A stretch of DNA of 64,000 bases from contig NC_016135.3 of assembly GCF_000005505.3 (NCBI RefSeq), forward strand, positions 17,516,613 through 17,580,612. The letters are read 5' to 3'. The first letter of the stretch is position 1; the number at the start of each line of letters is the position of its first letter. Position numbers and translations under genes: made by a program. This stretch comes from Brachypodium distachyon (lineage: Eukaryota > Streptophyta > Magnoliopsida > Poales > Poaceae). Positions 24,030 through 35,381 of the stretch are shown one piece after another. A model generated the notes under the pieces. It saw only the letters and a list, made by a program, of their open reading frames with translations, searched no databases and was not told the DNA's origin.

Positions 24030-24752
24030 ACTGTACTAACAACAGGTTTTGAAGCATTCTTACTGTTCCTTGCAAACTGTTTTACATCTGAAAACCATAA
24101 GCAGTATCTATTTCTCTCAAGTCTCAAGTTTGCGGTAGCCTCTTAACTGAGTGGATTTCCGTCCAGTATTTATATCTCTGAAGCATCAACTATTCGACTT
24201 CATCCTGAGATGTTCTTACAGTTGACTTCAGCTCTCTGTCTCAACTTGCCCGATCACGCTTACGCCTCTCACATGCTTTCTGTGAATGGCATGCGTTATT
24301 CCCTGACACCTGCTGCTTTATACCCGTGTGGTTGACTTTCATGAAGTGGCTGGATGGTTCCTGTCATTGTGATGATCAACAAATATACTCCCTGTTCTTC
24401 TTTTGGAAGTCGTGATTCACATAAAATTCTAGCTTGTGCCGTAAATTTTTATGACTCGTTGCTGTTGATGATCAAAGGAAGCCATTCCCATGAGCTGAGT
24501 ATTTGCAGAGGACGATGGGCCATAGCTATTAGCAAAGCAAAGCGCGTATCCAGGGGACAGCTAGTGTGCCCTTCCTGGTTTTCTGCCATTTCGCTCTCGC
24601 TAAATGCCTTTTGTTTTGATATGTCTAAGCAAGTAAGCATCCCAGGCTCCCAGCATCCAACGTTTCAGTAAAAAGGCTTTCTGATTAGAAAGAAAGTGAA
24701 TCATGTGGGGAAGCGTTTCCGTAATTTTTTGGGAGCGGCGTTTTGGCTCCTA

Positions 24753-25726
24753 GAGCAAGTCCAGCAGTCCCTTTATACCCTCCCCGATCCGATTTTTAGG
24801 GGGAAAATGGACAAAACAGCTCTCCAGCGGTTCCCCTATTCCTTCCCCAAAAAATCTGCGTCCCCAATTCGCCTCTCCTTCTCCCCTACAAATCGGGGCG
24901 CCCGAGCCCTTCCCTATCCGCGCGAGGGAGCTACCGCTGGCTTCCTCCCACCACCACGCGGATCCGGCGCCAAAAGAAGCTGGCGACGATGACGAGCTTT
25001 GGCCGGGACAGAGCTTCGAGGTGGGGCGGCTCCAGTTGGCGGGGATTCGATTCGAGGGCGGCAGAAGATTCCCGGCAGCGGCGCTGTGCTCCTGGACTTG
25101 GCGGCTGGGTCAGAGGAGGTTGGGAAGCAGCTGTCGACGACGGCGAGCGGCCGGCGGCATGGAGCTCCGATGCGGGGGGAGCTTGGGGGCACGGGGCACC
25201 AAGGCGAATGCGGCGGGAGCTTCGTGGAAGCGCCACGGTTCTTCTGGAGGTGGAGGTGAGGCATGGGCGGGCTGGCTTGCCGGGATTTGGGGAGAAGGAG
25301 CAGGGGCGGCTGACAGCTCGGTGGGGAAGAAAGGAGGAAGCAGGGACGACTTGGTGGGGAAGAAATAGAGGGAAAGGGAGAAATCCAGCGCAAAAAAAAA
25401 GAAAAAGAAAATGGTAGTTGCACAAAATTCTTACTCCCTCAGTTTCATAATTCTCGTCTCATATTTGTCCAAATATGGATGTATCTATTCCTAAAAGGTG
25501 TCTAGATGCTTGTAATATTTCGACAATAATTATGGAACGGAGCTTTTTAGTAATAGATACATCCATTTTTGGACAAATTTGAGACAAGGATTATGGAACG
25601 GAGGTAGTAGTAAAATATAGGTTAGGAGAGATCTTTTAGGGGAACTGCTGGAGTTGGTAATTTTTAGGGGACAATATTTTTAGGAGATATAGGAGAGATA
25701 TTTTAGGAGAACTGCTGGACTTGTCC
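24753..25726. mobile_element. Non-autonomous PIF/Harbinger-like element, about 974 bp
   Basis: Left end GAGCAAGTCCAGCAGT and right end ACTGCTGGACTTGTCC are near-perfect inverted repeats. The flanks are CTA and TTA, which fits a three-base TWA target only imperfectly. The interior is GC-rich without a transposase, and a Stowaway-like element is nested at 25434-25608. The same terminus occurs on the element at 50248-50604, which has clear TAA duplications, supporting the superfamily call. Confidence 0.7.
25434..25608. mobile_element. Stowaway-like MITE nested in the PIF-like element
   Basis: Ends CTCCCTCAGTTTCATAATTC and, reversed, CTACCTCCGTTCCATAATCC, flanked by TA. A second internal inverted segment (AATTATGGAACGGAG at about 25526) suggests an internal duplication or a second insertion. 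Confidence 0.75.
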
Positions 25727-27134
25727 TTAGGAACTCATAATTTGGGAGAATAATAAAATTCGTAACATGATTAGAAATGTCAAAAAAAAAACCTGAAATT
25801 TTGTTATTGTGTCTGAGTAAATTTTCATCATGAGAAGATAGGAGAATGTTCTTCTGGGTCAATCTTCCACCTAATAACTAGCCAAAAGAAAGCAGTACCC
25901 TCGGAGAAGCGCATGCATCGAGCGGCAGTAAAAACATCTCCAACGGACATTTGGGATAGCTTCGAAAAATATCATTGGAGATGCTCTAATCTCGCTCTTT
26001 CAACCATGTCCATCCCTGCCCTGCCGTAGTGCCGTGCCATTCAGGGATGCACTCTTGTCTGGACTCCGGGTGTCTTTTCCCTTGGAACGGTGAAAGCTCG
26101 TGCTTGTACTTGGACCAGAGCAATGAGGTGCACATGCGCGAGGACTCTGACCCGCCGGTCATCGTCCATCTCCTGTGTGACCTGCTGAGAAGTGAGAACA
26201 GCTTCCCCACCCCTTCACATGAGAAGGGTAAAATGGTGATATATGCTATGTTTTCACGTGTGACCACCACGTTGATGTGGACGGTGAATCGGTGACGCAT
26301 GCGTGCTCGCATAACCCCATGCAAGAGTTCAGACCAACATCCCGGGCATCCCTGTAGGTTGTGTTTGGATTTTTCGAAATTCAAACCATAGGCAGGGGCT
26401 TGATACACCGAGTGAAGAAGCTTCTCCGGTCCACGGTAGAGCCGCTATGTCTCTCTCTAAAGCAAAGAAAATTCGTTCCAGAGAATTTTTAGTCTCAAAG
26501 AAATTTCTTTTGGAGCGGTAGTGTTTTAGGTTCTTAACCTTCACGTTTGTGTAGGAAATTTTCCAAGTAGAAGCTTCGTCGCAACGGATTTGACGTGGAC
26601 TAGCCACGTACGATGAACTATTCTTTGGATCGATTTGGAGGGTGCGTGAAGCCGTCCTAATCTGTATTTCCTAATCATTCGTGCGTGTGTTTCCGGGAAG
26701 GAATAATCAATTTCATGCTCCGTGAAGCCGTCCTAATCTGTACTTTCCTAATCCAGATTTCATGCCGATGAGTGTCCGATACCACATAAAGTGGTCAAGC
26801 ACCTGTTCCTTGTATTACCATGCTGGCACGCTCGATCCCGCCATGGCGTAGTGTAGCGAAGCTCCTCGCTATATCTGTGCCGAACTTTGCCCATCAAACA
26901 AATAAAGGTCGTATTTGTGACAACGATGATATGTATTCGATCAGTTGCTTTTCTGAGATAACAATGACATTAGCTCTATGTTAACAAGAAATGATCTCTT
27001 CACAAAAGGATAAGACAAAGATAAGACATATTTCTCTTAAGATTTATTTAATTAATTTTGATTGTCTAAGCATTAAATTTATGATATGTTTATGCCACTA
27101 AGAGGTAACTTATTGTACAACGTGCTTTGTTGCC
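25727..27134. other. Intergenic, no gene seen
   Basis: Contains a tiny inverted-repeat relic (about 25928-25987, CATCTCCAACGG ... TTGGAGATG). It also has a direct repeat of GTGAAGCCGTCCTAATCTGT at about 26646 and 26722. No open frame could be linked to a known product. Confidence 0.5.
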
Positions 27135-27160
27135 TTTTCTAAAGAGGTAATTGCACCAAT

Positions 27161-27884
27161 CAGTGGCGGAGCAACGAGGAAATTCATGGGCGGGCCAGGT
27201 CAAAAGAAAAACACAAAATTTTGTTCTTAATTCCCCCTACAAAAAATTGTTCTTAATGATGTGACTTCACTAAATATTTCTCATTCTTCGAATCTTATGT
27301 TCTCATTGGCTACATATCAGCAATACATACATAGGAGTATAATATTACTAGTTATATCAAAAAATGCTACTCCCTCCGATTCATATTACTTGTCGAAATA
27401 TTACATGTATCTAGACGCTTTTTAAACATAGATACATCCATATCTTGGCAAATTTGAGACAAGTAATATGAATCGGAGGGAGTACCTATATAGAGAAATT
27501 GGGGCAAGAAAGAAAAATATATGCTACGAAATTGACAAATTGCATACTAGGAATTTAGGGAAAGCAAGAAAAATACATGTATAGAGAAATTTGGGAAAAG
27601 GAGGGGCGCAGGGCTGCAGGCGCGGCGAGGCGATGCAGGCCAGTGGGCGAGCAGCAGCAAGCACGCAGTGTGCGGTGCAGACCTGGGCCCTGGCTATGGC
27701 TTCCGTTCGTTGTCCTCGAGCGCGCAAGGATGCGGGAGAGTGGTGACTCCAGGCAGAGGCAGGCAGGCACCGTAAAAGACTTCTGTGAATGCTAGGCTGG
27801 GCCAAGATTAGTAGTAGTAACTTTTAAAAAAAAAATCTTGGGCGGGCCATGGCCCAGTTTGGCCCCAAGGTAGCTCCGCCAGTG
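27161..27884. mobile_element. Non-autonomous hAT-like element nested in the MULE
   Basis: GCACCAAT flanks it on both sides (27153-27160 and 27885-27892), an 8-bp duplication typical of hAT elements. Ends are CAGTGGCGGAGC and, reversed, CACTGGCGGAGC. The 724-bp body has GGGCGGGCC near both ends and no transposase frame. It carries a further Stowaway insertion, so it is older than that one and younger than the MULE. Confidence 0.88.
27370..27482. mobile_element. Stowaway MITE nested in the hAT element
   Basis: 113 bp, TA on each side, ends CTCCCTCCGATTCATATTAC and its near-exact reverse complement. It is the innermost and youngest of three nested insertions. Confidence 0.93.
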
Positions 27885-28141
27885 GCACCAATAGTCCAAC
27901 AACTTGAGAGGCGGAAGCATTTTAGTCCAACAAGTTGTAAAGTGAGGAAAACTAGTCCTAAAAGTTGAGATTCGGGAGCATTTCAGTCCAATTAGTCCGA
28001 ATGGACACGCGGCAGCAACATGCAGCCCGTGGAAATTTCGCAAAAAGTCCCTCGGACTGAAACAATATGTACAATTAATCACCTCTTAATAATTCCCAAC
28101 AAAAATCGATCAATCGATTAATCAATCAATCAGTGGAAATT

Positions 28142-28350
28142 TCACAAAAGAAAAAGAACCTCGGGCTGCGCGCGGACAATGCGGCCCGTGGCGAGATCGG
28201 CGTGCGTCTCGCAACGCTTGAGGAGGGAGGTGAAGCGGCGGAGCACGGGGCCGGAACCGGACGCGGGTGAGGACACGGACATGGCGGCGAAGGCGGCGAG
28301 CGCGTCCCGCAGGTCGGAGCGCGTGTGGTGGTCGTCGGATGCGGCATGCG
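28142..28350 (-). pseudogene. Captured PPR-gene fragment inside the MULE
   Basis: On the minus strand an open frame reads DLRDALAAFAAMSVSS, then PVLRRFTSLLKRCETHADLA and TGRIVRAQ. This resembles the opening of a plant PLS-class pentatricopeptide-repeat protein, where F-SLLK-C----DL--GR-VHA marks the first repeats of an RNA-binding organelle protein. The fragment is GC-rich, unlike the AT-rich terminal repeats around it, and stops at the inner edge of the terminal repeat. A capture of about 200-250 bp from a host gene is inferred. No evidence of its own promoter or expression is visible. Confidence 0.5.
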
Positions 28351-28786
28351 TGGTGGTCAAAGACGGGAACGAGGAGCTCGCGACCGAACACAACATTTTA
28401 AATGATCGTAGGGGGTTTTCAGCAAAAAAAAACACAAACGGTTGGCGTGTCAACGCCAGATTGGTTTGGACCTCTAAGCAATCCGAATCATAACTTTTAG
28501 GACTAATTTTTCTCACTTTGCAACTTGTTGGACTAAAATGCTCCCAATTCTCAAGTTGTTGGGCTACTGGTGCAATTACCTCTTTTCTAAATGACGTAGA
28601 ACACACATAGGATAGAACAGTCTTATCAATCATTGTACATACCCTAATGTTAAGAAGAAAAAGTCTGTGAATAGTTTGATCTATGATACCAAACCAAAAA
28701 ATAGTATACCTTTTTAGGATTCATTTACGATTTCATAGAAAATATATCCATCCATTCTGAGCTATAGGATGCCTAATTAGGTACTA

Positions 28787-29000
28787 CTCTCTCCGTTCCG
28801 ATATAGGGCCCCCACGCATCCCTAGGTTAAATATCTAACTAATGTAACATGAGTTTTATATCACAAAAATTATACGATTTAGAAATTTCAGATGTTCTAT
28901 TTTTTATTGGTATAATTTTTGTCATATAAACATTATGTTACGTTACTTAAATCTTCAACCTAGGGATGTCTTGGGGGCCCTTATACCGGAACGGAGGGAG
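28787..29000. mobile_element. Stowaway-like MITE, 214 bp
   Basis: Ends CTCTCTCCGTTCCGATATAG and, reversed, CTCCCTCCGTTCCGGTATAA, flanked by TA. The inverted repeats extend for roughly 60 bp on each arm, including GGGCCCCC and CATCCCTAGGTT. Confidence 0.9.
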
Positions 29001-29444
29001 TACTTTAAAAATATTAAATTTTATTTTCTAAATTCATTCTGTCTTAGGAATAAGCAAGTATTAATTGCATGTACTATTTGATTTTGGTTCCCATGTCTCT
29101 CCAAGTGAGGGTCTCTTGCATGTTTATCTTAGGCATTTTAATGACGTGGTACATAATTAATGAGGAAACCGTATCTTATGCAAGCGACTGTCCTTTCACA
29201 CAAATCAACACAAAAATATTAAATCTCTGTCACAAATTTATTAAATAATTGCTATTTTAGATATAATACTAAGAGACAATGTATTGAGGATATGGTCTTA
29301 TATCATTTATTGTGGGCTAATATAATTTGGAGATGCCTGAGAGGAACCAATGAATGCATGAACATAATAGCATACATGTATGTTCCATTCATAATTAGTA
29401 TAGCATTTAACTAGACAATTTTTTTTTGGACTACTTATGTGTTA

Positions 29445-29525
29445 CTTCCTCCGATTCTAAATTGTTGTCATTGTTTTAGTTCAAATTTGTACTAAAATAA
29501 GGACAAAAATTTAGAATCGGAGGAA
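29445..29525. mobile_element. Stowaway-like MITE, 81 bp
   Basis: Ends CTTCCTCCGATTCTAAATT and, reversed, TTCCTCCGATTCTAAATT, flanked by TA. Almost the whole element is one hairpin. The surrounding 28592-30205 stretch holds otherwise AT-rich intergenic DNA and then the GC-rich leader of the next gene. Confidence 0.88.
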
Positions 29526-30205
29526 TACTGTAACATCACACAGATCAAGACAAGATGAGCGTATAACATATTAAATGACACAATGCAAGGCAGATGAAGT
29601 AATAACTTAGACGAATAACATGTGCATGTTACCGGTCTAAGTATGTTGCAAGCAGAAACCTAATTAGTTACCAAGAACGAAAATCTCGGCTTTAGAGAAA
29701 TGAAAATTTGAGAAAATTACACTAACAATCACCGCACTTGGCATTTGGACGCGATTTATAGATCCTTTCAAAGATTTACAAATTAATGAACTGTAAACTG
29801 TGCTCGGTGCCAAGTCCAGCGACTGACGGCGCAATGTTTTCCTTGCACCTGGATAAAACGTTGCCGAGCCGCCGTCTGTGGCCGGGGCACGGCCCAAAGC
29901 AAGCAAGGCTCCGCTGTTCCGTCCCAAATCTCGCCAACCTTTCCGCCTCCCCGTGTCTGTCTTCTTCCCCGCTCCTCCGAGTCCTTTTCCCATCCACCAC
30001 CTCCGCAGAGCAGTCCAACCAAACAAACCCACCCCCACTAAACCGCGCACGATACTACGCATACGCGACACACCAGCAGCGCAGTAGACAGTAGTACAGC
30101 CCATCCACTCCGCCTTCCCCTTCCTTCCCCGCAGTCAGTCTCCCCCACCTGGTCAAACCACTCCCCTCTCTCGCCCAACCCCCCACCACCTCCAATCCAT
30201 CCACC

Positions 30206-32098
30206 ATGCCTCCCTCGCTCCTCCCCCTCCTCCTCCTGCTCGCCCTAGCCCTCCCCTTCCCGCCGGCCGCGCCGCAGCCGGCGCCGGGCTCGCCGTCGGA
30301 GCCCCGGGAGGACGACCTGCGGTGCCTCCGCGGCGTCAAGGACGGCCTCCAGGACCCGGATGGCCGCCTCGCGTCGTGGAACTTCCGGAACACCTCCGCG
30401 GGCGCGCTCTGCGACTACTCGGGCGTCACCTGCTGGAACCCGCAGGAGTCGCGCGTCATCACGCTCTCCCTCTCCGGCTTCGGCCTCCGGGGCCACGTCC
30501 CCTCCTCGCTCCAGTACTGCGGCTCCGCCAACACCTTCGACCTCTCCGGCAACGGCCTCGACGGCCCGATCCCGCCCGCGCTCTGCGACTGGATACCCTT
30601 CGTCGTCAGCCTCGACCTCTCCGGCAACAAGCTCTCCGGCCCGCTCCCCGCCGAGCTCGCCAACTGCCGCTTCCTTAACTCGCTCAAGCTCAGCGACAAC
30701 GCCTTCACCGGCCAGATCCCCGCGTCTCTCGCGCGGCTCGACCGCCTCAAGTCGCTCGACCTCTCGTTGAACCAGCTCGAAGGCCAGATCCCGGCCCAGC
30801 TCGGCGCGACCTTCTCCAAGGAATCTTTCTCCGGGAATTCGGGCCTTTGTGGCCGCCCCGTGTCCTCGCGCTGCGGTCGCGGGCTTGGAGGCGCCGGCCT
30901 CGGCATCGTGATTGCTGCCGGGGTCTTCGGAGCCGCTGCTTCGTTGCTCCTCGCCTTCTTCTTCTGGCGATGCACCGGGAAGAGCAAGGGCGGTCGCCGC
31001 CGCCGCCAGAGCCGCGGAGTCAGCGAGTCGGGGGTTACCGCTGCGGAGGACGGAAGCTGGTGGGCGGAGCGGCTGCGGGCAGCACACAACCGGCTGGCTC
31101 CGGTGTCGCTGTTCCAGAAACCAATCGTCAAGGTCAAGCTTGCTGACCTGCTAGCAGCCACACAGGACTTCAGTACAGGCCATATCGTGGTGGCCGGGAG
31201 CTCACGCGCAGGGACGGCGTACCGAGCTGTGCTGCGCGACGGGTCTGCCCTGACGGTGAAGCGCTTGCACTCGTGCCCACTCTCGGAGAAAGCATTCCGG
31301 TCGGAGATGGGGAGGATCGGGCAGCTGCGGCACCCAAACATCGTGCCGCTGCTAGGGTTCTGTGTTGTCGAGGATGAGCGGCTACTGGTGTACAAGCATA
31401 TGGAGAGCGGGGCTCTTTGCTCGGTGAGGAAGGAGCCAGGGGAGACATTGTTGGACTGGTCGACACGGCTCAGGATCGCTGTTGGGGCGTCACGGGGTCT
31501 TGCGTGGCTGCACCATGGCTTCCAGATGCCACAGATTCACCAGAACTTGAGCTCAAGCGCGGTGCTTCTCGATGAGGACTACGAGGCTCGGATCACAGAT
31601 GTTGGCCTCACAAGGCTGGTCCGGATGGCACCAGGTGAGGGTGGTGATACAAGCCCCTTCCTGAATGGTGACTTTGGGGAGTTTGGGTATGTCGCGCCAG
31701 AGTATGCTAGCAATCCAGTTGGTACCATGAAGGGTGATACATATGCATTTGGGGTGATACTGCTTGAGCTCGTGAGCGGGCAGGAGGCTGCTACCGTGGC
31801 AAGTGATGTAGCGGGCGAAGGGTTCAAAGGGACATTGGTAGATTGGGTATATCAGCTGAAGAGCTCCGGCCGAATCACCGATGCCGTGGACAAGTCATTG
31901 AACGGGAAGGGCCATGATACAGAGATTGGTGAATTCTTGAAGGTAGCATTTCAGTGTATTTCGGCTCGTCCGAAGGAGAGGGTTTCAATGTACCGGGTTT
32001 ATCATGCTCTGAAGAGTATTGGAACGGGCCGTGATGTCTCGGAGCAGTTCGACGAATTCCCACTGTCCTATAACAAGGATGATTCTGACACCATGTAG
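30206..32098 (+). CDS. LRR receptor-like pseudokinase, BIR type
   Basis: Intronless, 630 residues. Residues 1-24 are a signal peptide (MPPSLLPLLLLLALALPFPP). The ectodomain to about 227 has the LRR N-terminal cap (CLRGVKDGL...W.F) and four to five leucine-rich repeats (SLDLSGNKLSGPLP and others). Residues 229-254 are the membrane span. The kinase-like domain (about 322-605) keeps the VK lysine (352) and the APE motif (497-499). It has HQN (445-447) instead of HRD and DVG (465-467) instead of DFG, and a glycine loop degraded to AGSSRAG. It should therefore be catalytically weak or inactive. This architecture matches BAK1-interacting BIR proteins, which restrain the co-receptor BAK1 at the plasma membrane before ligand arrives. 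The BIR assignment rests on layout and motifs. The ATG lies in CCACCATGC, a good start context. Confidence 0.92.
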   Translation: MPPSLLPLLLLLALALPFPPAAPQPAPGSPSEPREDDLRCLRGVKDGLQDPDGRLASWNFRNTSAGALCDYSGVTCWNPQESRVITLSLSGFGLRGHVPSSLQYCGSANTFDLSGNGLDGPIPPALCDWIPFVVSLDLSGNKLSGPLPAELANCRFLNSLKLSDNAFTGQIPASLARLDRLKSLDLSLNQLEGQIPAQLGATFSKESFSGNSGLCGRPVSSRCGRGLGGAGLGIVIAAGVFGAAASLLLAFFFWRCTGKSKGGRRRRQSRGVSESGVTAAEDGSWWAERLRAAHNRLAPVSLFQKPIVKVKLADLLAATQDFSTGHIVVAGSSRAGTAYRAVLRDGSALTVKRLHSCPLSEKAFRSEMGRIGQLRHPNIVPLLGFCVVEDERLLVYKHMESGALCSVRKEPGETLLDWSTRLRIAVGASRGLAWLHHGFQMPQIHQNLSSSAVLLDEDYEARITDVGLTRLVRMAPGEGGDTSPFLNGDFGEFGYVAPEYASNPVGTMKGDTYAFGVILLELVSGQEAATVASDVAGEGFKGTLVDWVYQLKSSGRITDAVDKSLNGKGHDTEIGEFLKVAFQCISARPKERVSMYRVYHALKSIGTGRDVSEQFDEFPLSYNKDDSDTM

Positions 32099-35000
32099 CT
32101 GATGATGATCGTGCATCGGATTGTGAACAATTTGGTCAGGCTTAATATGCTACTTGCATATTCCTGCCAATTAAATTGATCAAGGGCATGCCGAGCCAAC
32201 CATGTCAACACCATAACTACTGCGGGGTGCTCAATTAAAAGATCATGGCACCATCTCATTTTGAGATAATCATGTAAGCTGTAAGATTAGTCTGTATTGT
32301 CTTTTTAAATTATTGCTAGTGCTTGTAGTATCTCCGTGGAACTGTAATTCTTGTTGTGTCTAAATCCTGATATCCCCCTTCTTGGAACAACTACCATGCT
32401 CTCCAGTCTCCAAAAGAAAATCAAATTGGCATTCAAAAAATTGATCATTTGCCAATTTATCTTAATTTTACAGGAATATTTCACTCTGTTATCTCCTACT
32501 CCTACGTCATTATTGGAGCACTGAGTTATATTCTGCTCCTGCATGGTCATTTTTAGTACTTTGTTCCTACATGCAGTTCATTCTGCAGCATGATATTTCA
32601 TTTATCATCTTCTCATAATCTCATTGTGAATTTGCTCAAGGATAGTCTTCCATGTCTCATTCTCATACATGGGTGTGTTATACTGAACCCTCTAATAAGC
32701 TAGAACTTTCCAATTTTGATGCCAAAATCATGTTAAAAATATTTCCAAGCCGTGTCCTCTGTCCTGTACTTTTCCACCTTGGACCTGCTACTTGTGGTCT
32801 CTGCTAGTGCTATGTATTCTGACGATTAATAGGAGGTGCAATTATGTGGAAATGACATCGTCGACCTCACTTTTAATTTGGGTCTTTCATTTTCTTCTAA
32901 CTGGACGGACGGTATCTCCGGTCTTATCTGGTTGTCTCACTTGTTATATCAATGGGAGGAGTACATACTTTTATTGATTTGAAGTCAGCTCTTTGTGACA
33001 AATAGCATTAATCAATCTCAGTGCACATGCCAGTTTACATCATTGTCACCATCACAGCACAATCCTAAATCTGACCTGTTCCTTTAGATAGCGAGTGTGA
33101 TTCAGTCTCTTGACTACTAGTAGCAGAGAAAACTAAAATGCTGCGAAGTGACTCCACAATATTTTAACCATTTACCCTTGAGAATTGGAGTAATACGTAG
33201 GTGGAGCTGGACAAACACTTGTGTTTGAACCTTTGAGTCACGTGCTTAGCTGGCGGCTGCAGTTATTGTCTATACTAGCCTGTCCAGATTTGCATGTTGG
33301 GACATAGAAAGCGACAAATGACAGAGTTAAACTAGCTCCTCTGGCCGAAGTTTTGTGCGGGAATTGAACTACTTCCTGCGTTCAAAATGGGCGCTAGGCA
33401 TTAACCATAATTTGCTGCCAGTCGGGTGATAAAGATAAGTAGATTTGTGCCAATGCCCGGTCTGGTTACTCCAAGTTAACATAGCTTGCTGCCCCAGCAA
33501 ATCCGATCCGCGTATCCTCAGGCACTGACTGACCTTCCCATATCTCTGAACTGAAACACAGAGCCGGGCTACAGTTGCGATCTTCTTCTTTTGATATGGC
33601 GGCTCTTTGATATGGTTCTGTATACTGCCTAGAAGGCTGGAAATGCTTGACAGCTGGCACCTGCAGATCGTCTGCAATGATGGGCAACGACGTGGCCGTA
33701 GGATAGAGTATCAGCACTGGGCCTCCCTGGTCCCTGCCATATGATCGGGGGACCTTAGCCACCTAGGCGAGTCAGAAACAGAAGGATGGCGAAGAACCAT
33801 GGTCTGATGGAGGTCTCGTGTTTGACTTGACTCCTTAAATGAGGCGTGATGAATTGAAGGCTCCAACGCCGCACACCAGTTAACTGGATGGAGAAGGAAC
33901 CGTGCATAAATTCCAGTGTGGATCCATAGTCCCTGGAGCTATGGCCGTCGCGTGCGCTTGGGCTTAATTTGGGAAGCCAGATAAATGCCACTGCAACATT
34001 GCAAGTTCCCAAGATCTGCAGACGAACATGAAGGCGTATTTCAACCCCCTTGCAGGATCTTCACACGTCTCTCCTAACTTTGCCCGTCCGAAACGTTTCA
34101 GTTTATCTCGCGATTTTCGCACACGTACCGAGCTACGCTCTCTGCCCGAGTCTTCTTCATGGATGCAATTCCAAGTTGCCAACACGGCAGCGGAGACCTG
34201 GCTGTGTGATCTGTGAGAATATTCTTTTGGCAGGCCAGGCCAATTTACAGGACAGGACGATGGAGTGCAGATCCGGACACGACGAGCGCATCGGTCATCG
34301 ACCGGTCGCTCGGGGGTGTCCCCGTCGTTGACTGACTTGGCGAGCTCCCCGTATCTAGGCTAAATAAAACAAGTCTGCGACAAAGACAGGATCCTGCCGG
34401 TTATTTGCCGCGTAGATTTTCGCAACCGTAGAAACGGCTTTGTACTATCAAAGTGACCTTTCGAAGGTTCCTGACGAGACTTTTAACCCAAAGCTTCCAG
34501 TTTCACACGGTTTGCAGAAAGTAAATTAGACGAGTCCTATGTATATGCAGATAGAAACGTAAGAAATTCTCTCGGGGTTCGCTGCCATTCTCGTAGACAC
34601 AGGCATGGTTCATTTAGCAGGTCGCTCCGTACCGTACGTAAGCACTTCAGATCTCACTCGTGCTACATGGTTGCTTTGCTTGTTAGACAAACAATCGTAC
34701 CACATGGCAATTAAGCTCATACTCTGTCTATCTGGATTTATGAAGTTTCTAGTTCAACGATTTAACTGACGAAATATTATGACAAAAAATGTCGCTAAAA
34801 ATTTAATCACAAATCTAATGACATATTTTTGTGTGCAATATAATACATATTTAGTTGATCAGATGATCTACAAATAACGGCCTTGCCTGGAAGCTCTAGA
34901 ATCATATATCTCCGTGAACATTTTACGAGGATACTGACACATTGTGCTAAGCTACCAAAAAAATGCAAAAACTCTTGAATACAATGGTGATAGATTAAAT

Positions 35001-35139
35001 TGGTGGAACATTACAAACATGTCATTCGGTCATAGAAACTAGGAGTAGAGAATGGAAATCAACCGGCCATGTAGAGCATCAATCCACCACAGGTTATCCA
35101 TCCCCAAAGGTTGTATCTCATAAAAAATGTCGTCCTACA
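32099..35139. other. Intergenic, no gene seen
   Basis: The first several hundred bases are the 3' flank of the receptor gene. The remainder has scattered short frames (for example near 33370-34330) without recognisable motifs, codon structure or element ends. Confidence 0.5.
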
Positions 35140-35381
35140 AAATTTGTACTACTAACTTCGTATAAAACAACATTTTTGTATCGGAACTTCGTATAAAACG
35201 ACACTTTTGTATCGGAGGGAGTATATGTGGAATGCAACGATTTTGCCGGTTGGCCGGATCAAATTTGTACTACTAACTTCGTATAAAACAACATTTTTGT
35301 ATCGGAACTTCGTATAAAACGACACTTTTGTATCGGAGGGAGTATATGTGGAATGCAACGATTTTGCCGGTTGGCCGGATC
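35140..35381. repeat. 121-bp perfect tandem duplication with nested 31-bp repeats
   Basis: Copies at 35140-35260 and 35261-35381 appear identical over all 121 bases. Each begins AAATTTGTACTACTAACTTC and contains two 31-bp subunits (ACTTCGTATAAAAC...TTTGTATCGG) followed by the Stowaway-type end GGAGGGAGTA. The unit ends TTGGCCGGATC. The lack of differences implies a recent event. The array lies about 500 bp beyond the RPB5 stop codon. Confidence 0.92.

Larger units (their letters stand above)
27144..28582. mobile_element. Mutator-like element (Pack-MULE type) with 9-bp target duplication
   Basis: TTTTCTAAA occurs at 27135-27143 and 28583-28591. Inside, both ends begin GAGGTAATTGCACCA, and the terminal inverted repeats continue for about 100 bp (shared blocks include CCAACAACTTGAGA, GCATTTTAGTCCAACAAGTT and TTAGTCCTAAAAGTT-like segments). 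Long terminal repeats with 9-bp duplications are the Mutator signature. The left repeat is interrupted by an hAT-type insertion. Without that insertion the element is about 707 bp. There is no transposase; the GC-rich interior encodes a host-gene fragment on the minus strand. Confidence 0.88.

Noticed and set aside
30245..31395. Minus-strand frames of 280 and 326 codons opposite the receptor pseudokinase
   Set aside because: Low-complexity shadows of the GC-rich receptor gene, whose own frame has clear domains.
35140..35381. CRISPR-like or satellite array
   Set aside because: Only two 121-bp units with no spacers, in a plant nuclear sequence; a simple tandem duplication.
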